Assembly: GCA_023228995.1 (NCBI GenBank)
Contig: JALOAD010000086.1
Span: 1 to 8,800 of the forward strand
Direction: 5' to 3'
Origin: Candidatus Muiribacterium halophilum
Lineage (GTDB): Bacteria > Muiribacteriota > Muiribacteriia > Muiribacteriales > Muiribacteriaceae
DNA: 8,800 bases
The notes beneath the pieces are model-generated. The model was not told the DNA's origin. It did not search any database and saw nothing but the letters and a program-made list of their open reading frames with translations. Position numbers and translations under genes: made by a program. Shown in pieces: positions 1 through 5,398 of the stretch (positions are counted from its first letter, which is position 1; each line of letters opens with the position of its first letter).

Positions 1-19
1 AGAAGATATAAAATCTTCT
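1..19 (-). terminator. hairpin downstream of the leftmost gene, probable terminator
   Basis: A perfect 7-bp inverted repeat (AGAAGAT / ATCTTCT, 5-base loop) begins at the first base of the window and lies 7 bases beyond the stop codon of the minus-strand 159-aa gene. Both the stem and any U-tract could continue outside the window, so its full strength cannot be judged. It is placed where the minus-strand transcript of block 1 would be expected to end. Confidence 0.4.
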
Positions 20-26
20 CTTTCTT

Positions 27-506
27 CTAATAATCAACATCATAATAATTAATAATCATTTCACCACTCTTAAATATAAGTTCATCTCTTTTAACTAATT
101 GATACTCATAATGTTTACTATTCTTAAATAATGTTCTTATGAATGGTATATCAGAATTATCTTTTATAGTGTCCTCATCTATCATTAAACAAAGTATTTT
201 CTTATCATCTTCTGGATCATAATCAATAATTTCATTATCATGATTTTCATTATTACCTTTTTTTCCATAACTTGAAAATATAGTGTCTAATTTTTCTCCA
301 CTTGGGGTATATGTTAAAGTTACTACATCACCAATATTAATATTTATTTCTGTTTTTAAGTATAATCTAATCCAAAGATATACTTTTTGTTTTTCTATTA
401 TTTTAGATGTAGTAATTAATTCAGGTGAATCATCATCTAATTCCTTTATATTATCAGTATCTATTTCCTTAATAGCACGAATTAAACTATTATATCTATT
501 GCTCAT
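27..506 (-). CDS. hypothetical protein, 159 aa, acidic linker
   Basis: Function not recognised. The ATG follows an A/T-only leader with no Shine-Dalgarno sequence and lies 13 bases after the thymidylate synthase stop, so the two are probably cotranscribed. The N-terminal 30 residues are charged and probably helical. Residues 40-75 look beta-rich (KVYLWIRLYLK, then IGDVVTLTYTPSG). Residues 82-102 are an Asn/Asp/Glu-rich, probably disordered linker. A second mixed segment (ILCLMIDEDTI, then YEYQLVKRDELIF) closes the protein. There is no signal peptide, membrane segment or catalytic motif. The beta pattern would suit a small barrel or a virion or DNA-associated accessory protein, but that is inference only. 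It is the last gene of block 1 and ends in TAG just before a hairpin. Confidence 0.85.
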   Translation of the reverse strand: MSNRYNSLIRAIKEIDTDNIKELDDDSPELITTSKIIEKQKVYLWIRLYLKTEININIGDVVTLTYTPSGEKLDTIFSSYGKKGNNENHDNEIIDYDPEDDKKILCLMIDEDTIKDNSDIPFIRTLFKNSKHYEYQLVKRDELIFKSGEMIINYYDVDY

Positions 507-519
507 ATTGTTTATTATT

Positions 520-1350
520 TTATATTGCTAGTTCTAATGGACTATTTATTTTTTCTATTTTTTCTATATTTTCAATAATAAAATCATCTATAGTAAATTC
601 ATAAAAATTTTTATTAGATTTTAATTTTATTATTGGTTGAACTTCAATAGGTGTTCTATTTATCATTTCATTTTGTGCTTCTATGTGTCTATCATATATA
701 TGTAGATTTTGCACATAATGACAAAACTTGCCTAATTCATATCCAAGATGTGATGCTATCATCATTTGTAAAGCTACATATTGTATTTTATTAATATAAT
801 TAGCCACCAAATAATCTGATGATCTTTGATTCAATGTTAAATCAAGATAATAAACATTATCTATTTTTCTAACTGACCACATAGTTTCATAAGCACATGG
901 ATATAATCCTTTAGATTCTTGTAAATCTACTTCTTGATATAAATTAATTATATGTCTTCTTGAAAAAGGATCATCTTTTAAGGATTTTAATAATTTATTT
1001 ATTAAGTCATATCTCCTAACAGTTTCACCATATCTTACACCAATGGTATTATTACCTATATTCCATTCATCCCACCATCTAATCCCCATAGATCTTGCTA
1101 TTTCAAGTGAATTTGTTTGTTTTTGGTATATCCACAATATCTCATTAATACCAGTTTTTATTGCAGTATTTCTCAGTGTTGTTATTGGGAATTCATTTTT
1201 TTGTAAATCATATTCCTCAAATACTTGAGTTATAAATTTTGAATATGCTAGTGTGTTGTCTTTATATTTAGGTCTTGGATTTTCATCCATTGTACCATCT
1301 GTTTTAATTTTTAGTAAATTATCCTTAAAATACTTATCTGCTTTAATCAT
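520..1350 (-). CDS. thyA: thymidylate synthase (ThyA, Lactococcus/Firmicutes-like subtype)
   Basis: Makes dTMP from dUMP using 5,10-methylenetetrahydrofolate, in the cytoplasm. At 276 aa it has a normal full length. Visible family features: Glu70 in NEILW; the WDEW segment at 93-96; the phosphate-binding Arg131-Arg132; the catalytic Cys152 in YPCAYE; QRSSD at 175-179; Asn187, equivalent to E. coli Asn177; HIY at 217-219; and a C-terminal LELAI. Asn187 is the dUMP-selecting residue (dCMP hydroxymethylases carry Asp there), so this reads as a true ThyA rather than a dCMP hydroxymethylase. The residue after the cysteine is Ala rather than the usual His. That, with the PRPKYKD and DLQKNEFPITTLR segments, matches the divergent ThyA I remember from Lactococcus. 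The start follows a Shine-Dalgarno-free A/T leader. dTMP supply fits a phage with a very AT-rich genome. Confidence 0.95.
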   Translation of the reverse strand: MIKADKYFKDNLLKIKTDGTMDENPRPKYKDNTLAYSKFITQVFEEYDLQKNEFPITTLRNTAIKTGINEILWIYQKQTNSLEIARSMGIRWWDEWNIGNNTIGVRYGETVRRYDLINKLLKSLKDDPFSRRHIINLYQEVDLQESKGLYPCAYETMWSVRKIDNVYYLDLTLNQRSSDYLVANYINKIQYVALQMMIASHLGYELGKFCHYVQNLHIYDRHIEAQNEMINRTPIEVQPIIKLKSNKNFYEFTIDDFIIENIEKIEKINSPLELAI

Positions 1351-1388
1351 GTGTATTATATTATATAATAATAATTTGTTTTAATATT

Positions 1389-1405
1389 AAAAAAGATGCG
1401 ACATC
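1389..1405 (-). terminator. weak hairpin plus T6, possible terminator or attenuator before thyA
   Basis: On the minus strand GATG-TCG-CATC forms a 4-bp stem with a 3-base loop and is followed directly by six T's. It is almost the only GC-containing stretch in the 123-bp gap between the repeat-protein gene and thyA. The stem is short, so it may only reduce readthrough or may be chance. The rest of the gap (1351-1473) shows no ORF and no clear promoter. Confidence 0.25.
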
Positions 1406-1473
1406 ATGATATATAATTTTAATTATTTATTTATTTTTTACTTATTATTTAGTGATCAATTAACATTAAATAT

Positions 1474-2211
1474 TTATTTTATATCATAATCATTTTTTAA
1501 TAACTCTATGAGTTCTTCACTGGATTTTGGTTTATCTATATCAGCTAAAAATTCGACTAACCTATTAACTAACAGTATATCTTGTTGTATTATTTCTCTA
1601 TCTATAAATTCAGATATTAATTCTTTATCTGTTATTTTAGATACCCAAACATTTTTATCTATTTTAACAAATAAATCTAATATTTTAGAAATTGGATTTC
1701 CGTAAATATTTAATTTTTTATAAGTTTTAGGTAAATAATCTATATTTTTAAGTTTATTATTTCTACACAAAAATTCACCATAAACTCTTATAGGAGCACC
1801 TTCTAAACTTGTTAATTGATTATCATCACAAGAGAAATTTCCACCTACATATTGAGGTGCACCAATTAAATTAGTTAATTGGTTATCAGTACAATAAAAA
1901 CCATCACCTACATATTGAGGTGCACCAATTAAATTAGTTAATTGGTTATCATCACAATGAAAACTATCATCTACATGTTGTGGATAACCATTTAAGTTTG
2001 CTAATTTATTATAACCACAATTAAAAGAACCATTAACATTTCTAAATTTCAAAGGTAACACTTTTAAATTTCTATTCCATAGAAGAACATCCCCATTTAC
2101 ATCAATGGAACCATCATTATTTATAGTATATTTTTTTATATTATATTCTTTACAAATAGCATCAATTTCAAAACTATTTAAGGACTCATTAAAATTTCTT
2201 AAATATCTCAT
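1474..2211 (-). CDS. leucine-rich-type repeat protein with five 21-residue repeats
   Basis: A 245-aa protein, probably a binding or scaffolding protein. Its centre is a solenoid of 21-residue units with the pattern F-x-C-x-x-N-x-L-x-x-L-x-G-x-P-x-x-V. The repeat Phe falls at 63, 84, 105, 126 and 147, exactly 21 apart; degenerate units flank both ends (near 42 and 168). Each unit carries a Cys two residues after the Phe, stacked along the solenoid. The N-terminus MRYLRNFNES is a short basic-aromatic leader of a kind I recall on many hypothetical proteins of large phages. The C-terminal 70 residues are a helical non-repeat domain. There is no secretion signal or membrane segment. Two central repeats share a 47-bp identical DNA segment, so copy number may vary. 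The partner is unknown; virion or host-interaction roles are both possible. Confidence 0.88.
   Translation of the reverse strand: MRYLRNFNESLNSFEIDAICKEYNIKKYTINNDGSIDVNGDVLLWNRNLKVLPLKFRNVNGSFNCGYNKLANLNGYPQHVDDSFHCDDNQLTNLIGAPQYVGDGFYCTDNQLTNLIGAPQYVGGNFSCDDNQLTSLEGAPIRVYGEFLCRNNKLKNIDYLPKTYKKLNIYGNPISKILDLFVKIDKNVWVSKITDKELISEFIDREIIQQDILLVNRLVEFLADIDKPKSSEELIELLKNDYDIK
1842..1951 (-). repeat. 47-bp direct repeat at 63-bp spacing inside the repeat-protein gene
   Basis: Bases 1842-1888 and 1905-1951 are identical over 47 bp and offset by 63 bp, exactly one 21-codon protein repeat. Neighbouring units are recognisable at protein level but much more diverged in DNA. This points to a recent in-frame unit duplication by slippage or recombination. 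It is an intragenic repeat, not a separate element. Confidence 0.9.
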
Positions 2212-2229
2212 ATTTCTATATATAAAATA

Positions 2230-2258
2230 TAGTAATTTATCTTTTTAATAAATTACTA
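2230..2258. repeat. 11-bp perfect inverted repeat overlapping a gene end
   Basis: TAGTAATTTAT and ATAAATTACTA are perfect inverse complements separated by 7 bases (2241-2247). The stop codon of the 78-aa gene lies inside one arm, and the start of the repeat-protein gene is 19 bases further on. It could be an AT-only transcript-end or processing hairpin between the two minus-strand genes. With no G/C clamp or clean U-tract, and in DNA this AT-rich, chance is possible. Confidence 0.35.
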
Positions 2259-2473
2259 ATTTTCTTTTCTCTTATATCTCTTAATAAAAATATATTTAAA
2301 TTTTTTAAGGTAATATAATTATCATATGGATTATCTATACAATTAATATCTCTAAGATAGATAAAAGAAGTACTAATAGTTATTAGATATGTTTTATACT
2401 GATATTGATATTGATTTATACCAGTATCAATAAGTTCAAATTCTAATAACTTTATTATATCTGTTAAAATCAT
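2237..2473 (-). CDS. hypothetical protein, 78 aa, coupled to the P-loop gene
   Basis: Not recognised. Its ATG lies two bases after the TAA of the upstream P-loop NTPase gene (TAA-TA-ATG), so translation is probably coupled and the two products may act together. The protein starts with an amphipathic helix (MILTDIIKLLEFEL), has a beta-rich, tyrosine-rich middle (YQYQYKTYLITIS, then FIYLRDI), and ends with a basic helix (LLRDIREKKISNLLKR). There is no signal peptide, membrane segment or catalytic motif. Its size and helix-strand-helix pattern would suit a small adaptor or partner of the ATPase, but this rests only on gene order. Confidence 0.7.
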   Translation of the reverse strand: MILTDIIKLLEFELIDTGINQYQYQYKTYLITISTSFIYLRDINCIDNPYDNYITLKNLNIFLLRDIREKKISNLLKR

Positions 2474-2475
2474 TA

Positions 2476-2910
2476 TTATAATAATTTATTTATTTTACAA
2501 TTTCTAATTTTACTAATATGATTTAAGTATACATTATTGACATCAATTGTAATATCATCACCTTTGTATCTCAATTCAAAAATATTCGTACCATAATTAT
2601 GTTTAATGTGTAAATCATATACATTAGATACATATACAATTGATCTGGTAAGTTTAATAGAGTGACATGTACTAATTACAATAACATTAGAATCATATAT
2701 TACCTTAAGTATATTATTTTGCACATAATGAATATCATCTATAATAATATAATCATAATCATTAAAATATTCATTATTATATTGATAATTAAAACCATCA
2801 ATAAATAATATCTTATAATTTCTTTTTAAAAGATTATATAATTTCTTAACTAATGTTGTTTTACCATTAGCAGATAAACCAGTTATAATTATATTTTTAT
2901 CCAATTTCAT
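2476..2910 (-). CDS. small P-loop NTPase, 144 aa
   Basis: A compact nucleotide-binding protein. Walker A is GLSANGKT at residues 11-18, directly after the first beta strand (NIIIT). Walker B is YIIIDD at 54-59, with two acidic residues. A strand followed by STCHS (80-84) sits where the sensor-1 strand would be. The order strand, Walker A, helix, strand (KILFIDGF), Walker B, sensor is that of a minimal RecA/AAA-like core; no arginine finger or lid domain is evident. At 144 aa it is shorter than most helicases or AAA+ proteins, so it may be a regulatory or DNA-handling ATPase, or a diverged kinase-like fold. The start is the first ATG, preceded only by A/T bases. It is followed two bases later by the 78-aa gene. 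Confidence 0.85.
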   Translation of the reverse strand: MKLDKNIIITGLSANGKTTLVKKLYNLLKRNYKILFIDGFNYQYNNEYFNDYDYIIIDDIHYVQNNILKVIYDSNVIVISTCHSIKLTRSIVYVSNVYDLHIKHNYGTNIFELRYKGDDITIDVNNVYLNHISKIRNCKINKLL

Positions 2911-2980
2911 AATATATCAATATATTTTTAAGAATATCACCAACAAACCAAAACTTTATCAACCAATTCATATAAAACAT
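2897..2980 (-). CDS. doubtful 27-aa ORF overlapping the P-loop start
   Basis: ATG at 2980 opens a 27-aa frame (begins MFYMNWLIKFWFVGDILKN) whose TAA lies 12 bases inside the P-loop gene in another frame. The peptide is hydrophobic and aromatic and could lie in a membrane, or the frame could act as a leader cistron coupling translation into the ATPase gene. It overlaps the end of the 23-aa ORF upstream in a different frame, so at most one is likely to be real, or they are pieces of one frame-shifted gene. Evidence is position and openness only. Confidence 0.2.
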   Translation of the reverse strand: MFYMNWLIKFWFVGDILKNILIYYEIG

Positions 2981-3039
2981 GTCATTAATTCTGGTTTAGA
3001 TATTAAATAATCAACATAAGCATCAATTATAACTTTCAT
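2968..3039 (-). CDS. doubtful 23-aa ORF, possibly a broken small gene
   Basis: An ATG at 3039 opens a 23-aa frame (MKVIIDAYVDYLISKPELM, then TCFI and TGA). The sequence has a soluble, gene-like composition and is 33 bases downstream of the 40-aa ORF on the same strand. Open frames continue past its stop in other phases, so a truncated or frame-shifted longer gene is possible. It is too short to support by itself. Confidence 0.25.
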   Translation of the reverse strand: MKVIIDAYVDYLISKPELMTCFI

Positions 3040-3072
3040 GTTTGTTTTTTATAAAACTTTTTTCAAAATCTA

Positions 3073-3195
3073 TCATAATAATTTATTAATTTTCAAATTT
3101 CTATAATGATCCTTAAAATTTATATTATTTTCTAAAATTTTATCTATTTCTGATATTCCATTTTCATCATTACATATAACCATTAATTCAATCAT
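3073..3195 (-). CDS. small hypothetical protein, 40 aa
   Basis: Not recognised. The frame runs from ATG at 3195 to TGA at 3073. It begins MIELMVICNDENGIS and continues with a charged, probably helical stretch (EIDKILENNINF, then KDHYRNLKINKLL). The composition is that of a small soluble protein. It is the first frame of the minus-strand block and has a promoter-like sequence immediately in front of it. That promoter would start transcription almost at the ATG, so translation may be leaderless or may begin at the second in-frame ATG (codon 5). No cysteine pairs, membrane helix or known motif are visible. Confidence 0.5.
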   Translation of the reverse strand: MIELMVICNDENGISEIDKILENNINFKDHYRNLKINKLL

Positions 3196-3263
3196 AATAC
3201 AAATATATAAAATATTTTTCATATACACAAATAAAATAATAATATATAAATAAAAAAACAGTT
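3196..3263. promoter_or_regulatory. divergent intergenic promoter region of blocks 1 and 2
   Basis: This 68-bp A/T-rich gap separates the first minus-strand and first plus-strand frames, so it should hold both promoters. On the minus strand TTTG (3228-3231) and TATATTTG (3200-3207) are spaced by exactly 20 bases. That fits the published Bacteroidota consensus TTTG, about 20 bases, TAnnTTTG. On the plus strand TATAAATA (3245-3252) lies 11 bases before the ATG at 3264 and equals the T4 late promoter core, but it is easily produced by chance here. No operator palindrome is visible. Confidence 0.45.
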
Positions 3264-3446
3264 ATGGATGATGAAAAATTAATTCAAAGTGGTCTAAGTA
3301 TGACTGAAATATCAATGCTTAGAGAAAAATTTATAGAAGAATATAGTAAAGAAAAAGGATGGAATCCTAAAGAACTTACTACTCAACAAATGTTGGAAGT
3401 TGTTAATCAAAATGGATATAAATTACCTGGTATGATTCTTAGTTAA
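3264..3446 (+). CDS. small hypothetical protein, 60 aa
   Basis: Function unknown. It is a soluble, mostly helical 60-aa protein. Residues 4-32 form a charged amphipathic helix pair (LSMTEISMLREKFIEEYSK), followed by KGWNPKELTTQQMLEVVNQ (31-49) and a short tail with GYKLPGM. The GW-x-P-x-x-L-T-x-x-Q-x-L-E pattern looks like a conserved small-protein family that I half remember from phage genomes; I cannot name it. It opens the plus-strand block, 42 bases ahead of the glycosyltransferase, and probably shares its transcript. No Shine-Dalgarno sequence precedes the ATG. Its composition and position argue that it is real despite the small size. Confidence 0.75.
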   Translation: MDDEKLIQSGLSMTEISMLREKFIEEYSKEKGWNPKELTTQQMLEVVNQNGYKLPGMILS

Positions 3447-3462
3447 AAACAAATCTATTATA

Positions 3463-3476
3463 TTCTTATATAAGAA
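3463..3476. repeat. 14-bp perfect palindrome before the glycosyltransferase
   Basis: TTCTTATATAAGAA is its own reverse complement and lies 12 bases before the glycosyltransferase ATG. It could be a dimeric protein-binding site or a small leader hairpin. A perfect palindrome of this length is uncommon but not exceptional in DNA this AT-rich. Confidence 0.35.
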
Positions 3477-3488
3477 AGAAAATGATAT

Positions 3489-4250
3489 ATGAAAACTAAC
3501 TACTTATTTACTTACATAATTGCTTATAGACATAATTTAGAAAGATTACAAAACCTAAGAAGAGTTCTTGAATGGGTAAATTTATTTAATAATGTAGAAA
3601 TTATTTTAGTTGAACAAGATAAACATAGTAAAATATCCCATCTCAATCTAAATATAAATAAACATATTTTTATAAAAAGTGATAAATCTTTTAATAAAAG
3701 TTGGGCATTTAATGTAGGTCTTAAATATAGTACAACTGATACTATAGTTTTTGGTGATTGTGATATAATCATGGATCCACAACATTTCATAAATGGTTTA
3801 CTTAAATTAAAAGAATATGATGTAGTTAGTCCTTATGATATTGTAATAGACTTAACTATGGAAGAAAGTAAGTTACAATTATCCGATATTATTAAAATTA
3901 ATAGAATGGGTAGAGGTGAAAATGATAATCAAAAGATTAATTTATGTGGTGGTATAACTTTTTTTAATAAAAGTGCAATATTGAAAATAGGAGGGTGGTG
4001 TGAAAATATTTTTGGATGGGGTTGTGAAGATGATATTTGTGCTATAATGGTTGAGAAATTACTTAATTATATTGAAATAAAAAATGTTAAATGTTATCAT
4101 CTTTATCATGGGAAAGCTAAAATTAATATGGAAGAATATAGGAATAATGTTGATATTTTAAATAACTTTAATCAAATGAGTAAAGAACAATTACAAATAT
4201 ATGCACAATTATCATTACCTAGAATAGGTAATAAAAATTTATTAACATAA
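3489..4250 (+). CDS. GT-A fold glycosyltransferase (family 2 / galactosyltransferase-like)
   Basis: Transfers a sugar from a nucleotide-sugar donor to an unidentified acceptor. The 253-aa protein is a single GT-A domain. Visible signs: an N-terminal nucleotide-binding strand region (residues 5-45, ending VEIILVEQD); FNKSWAFNVGLKYS at 68-81; the metal-binding DxD as GDCDI (Asp90, Asp92); and a C-terminal acceptor and catalytic segment with GGITFF (154-159), KIGGW (167-171) and GWGCEDD (176-182). That last block resembles the C-terminal domain of galactosyltransferases. Two histidines (HLYH, 204-207) may complete the metal site. There is no signal peptide or membrane helix, so it acts in the cytoplasm. 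Neighbours are unknown proteins, so the acceptor stays open: hypermodified DNA base, host glycan or virion protein. Confidence 0.9.
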   Translation: MKTNYLFTYIIAYRHNLERLQNLRRVLEWVNLFNNVEIILVEQDKHSKISHLNLNINKHIFIKSDKSFNKSWAFNVGLKYSTTDTIVFGDCDIIMDPQHFINGLLKLKEYDVVSPYDIVIDLTMEESKLQLSDIIKINRMGRGENDNQKINLCGGITFFNKSAILKIGGWCENIFGWGCEDDICAIMVEKLLNYIEIKNVKCYHLYHGKAKINMEEYRNNVDILNNFNQMSKEQLQIYAQLSLPRIGNKNLLT

Positions 4251-4287
4251 AAAGTGAACATTTTTTTATTAGATTAATATAATAATT

Positions 4288-4875
4288 ATGAAATTAGAAA
4301 AATATTGCCATTATAAATTAAAAAAAGATTATCCACCATATGATAATATTAAAATTTTATATATAGATAATATAAAATCTATATCTATAGAAGAGTTAAA
4401 ATTACAATATAAACAATTATATAGAGAATATAAGATAAAATCCTTGACATCTAATAAAGAAGAACCATTAATAAGTGAGGATATTTATATCATGTCAGAA
4501 TATAAAACACCAACAATTAAATCAATGTTATTAAACAATAAAAAATATAATGATATTAGTTCTATGTACGATGAACTTATAGAAATTTTAGAAAATATAC
4601 CAACAAAACATATAAACATATTAACTGATCTTTTTAATAATAGTATTTATCAGAATTATAATGTAATTGCTGGTAGAGATGCTTATGATAAAATTAAAAT
4701 TACATATCCATATATAGATGTTGAATTATGTCCAAAATTAAAAATGAATAAATTAATTATATGTGATTTACAAAATGAAAACTCATCAGGACTCCATTTA
4801 ATACACTATCCTAAACACAATACTTATTATATGAAATTAACACCAGAACATAATATTGAATCTTATCTTATATAG
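4288..4875 (+). CDS. hypothetical protein, 195 aa
   Basis: Not recognised. It is a lysine-, asparagine- and tyrosine-rich soluble protein with no signal peptide, membrane segment or catalytic signature. The first 60 residues are helical with a coiled look (ISIEELKLQYKQLYREYKIK). Residues 85-120 are helical again (MYDELIEILENI). The C-terminal third is beta-rich (KLIICDLQNE, then GLHLIHYPKHNTYYMKL). It is the last gene of the plus-strand block, 37 bases behind the glycosyltransferase, and ends in TAG inside the end of the convergent minus-strand gene. Cotranscription suggests, but does not show, a role linked to the glycosyltransferase. Confidence 0.85.
   Translation: MKLEKYCHYKLKKDYPPYDNIKILYIDNIKSISIEELKLQYKQLYREYKIKSLTSNKEEPLISEDIYIMSEYKTPTIKSMLLNNKKYNDISSMYDELIEILENIPTKHINILTDLFNNSIYQNYNVIAGRDAYDKIKITYPYIDVELCPKLKMNKLIICDLQNENSSGLHLIHYPKHNTYYMKLTPEHNIESYLI
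4868..4875. other. 8-bp tail-to-tail overlap of convergent genes
   Basis: The TAG of the plus-strand 195-aa gene and the TAA of the minus-strand 170-aa gene overlap, leaving no room for a separate terminator. Convergent transcripts must therefore run into each other or end inside coding sequence, giving antisense 3' ends. This marks the junction of blocks 2 and 3. Confidence 0.9.
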
Positions 4876-5380
4876 CCACTCTTATTTTATCATATTTTAT
4901 TAATAGTTTATACAATTTTTCATATTCTTCATGTGGATTAGTAACTACCTTTTCTTTCCAATTATTATCATTAAAGTATTCAATAATCATACCAGCTCTA
5001 AAATCCTCTTTTCTTTTAGGCTTCCAAAATCTTTTTTCCTCTATGAATGAAAATCGAGTGAAATTAGATATATAAGATATATCATTATCTATATTAGAAT
5101 AATCAATAGAAACTGGTATTTCTGAACCATCTCCTTTAATTTTATATATTTTACCATTGTAGCTTATAATAGCATATTCTATTTTCAATTTATTCAATAA
5201 TGATATAGTTTCAAATCTTAAATCATCATCAGATACATTACCATATGCAATTATACAATCAATTAACTCATTGTTTTTATAACATTTAAGTTCATTGATC
5301 GTATATTCTAAAGCATATAATAAAGACAACACTTTATTAATATTTTCATTATATATAATTATGAAGCTGTTCAATTTCAT
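4868..5380 (-). CDS. hypothetical protein, 170 aa
   Basis: Not recognised by name. The N-terminal half (1-100) has alternating strands and helices (FIIIYNENINKVLSLLYALEY, IDCIIAYGNVSDDDL, IEYAIISYNGKIY) like a small alpha/beta domain. The C-terminal 50 residues carry a charged segment: EEKRFWKPKRKEDFRAGMI, then EYFNDNNWKEKVV, then EEYEKLYKLLIKYDKIRV. That tail looks like a conserved domain I associate loosely with phage hypothetical proteins. The gene follows the second methyltransferase by 18 bases on the same strand and is probably the last gene of that transcript. Its end overlaps the convergent 195-aa gene by 8 bp. Confidence 0.85.
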   Translation of the reverse strand: MKLNSFIIIYNENINKVLSLLYALEYTINELKCYKNNELIDCIIAYGNVSDDDLRFETISLLNKLKIEYAIISYNGKIYKIKGDGSEIPVSIDYSNIDNDISYISNFTRFSFIEEKRFWKPKRKEDFRAGMIIEYFNDNNWKEKVVTNPHEEYEKLYKLLIKYDKIRVAI

Positions 5381-5398
5381 AAACTATATATTAAAAAA

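Noticed and set aside
283-531. 82-aa plus-strand open frame opposite the 159-aa gene
   Set aside because: The hydrophobic Ser/Ile/Leu-rich translation is typical of reading AT-rich antisense DNA; the opposite strand has the better protein.
520-1350. dCMP or dUMP hydroxymethylase instead of thymidylate synthase
   Set aside because: The dUMP-selecting Asn (187) is kept, and the whole sequence follows the Lactococcus-type ThyA pattern to the C-terminus; hydroxymethylase activity cannot be fully excluded without an assay.
1842-1951. CRISPR-like array because of regular direct repeats
   Set aside because: The period is exactly 21 codons inside an open frame, and the spacers are also related, so these are protein-coding repeats.
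3245-3252. TATAAATA as a T4-type late promoter for the 60-aa gene
   Set aside because: The match is exact, but in DNA this AT-rich several such octamers are expected by chance, and no second copy stands at a comparable place before other genes.
3524-3790. 88-aa minus-strand open frame inside the glycosyltransferase
   Set aside because: It lies wholly within a gene with clear family motifs, and its composition (Leu/Ser/Cys-rich) is that of an antisense shadow.
4249-4267. Terminator between the glycosyltransferase and the 195-aa gene (A-run, GTGAAC, T-run)
   Set aside because: The stem needs a bulge or a two-base loop and lacks a GC core; it is probably just AT-rich spacer.
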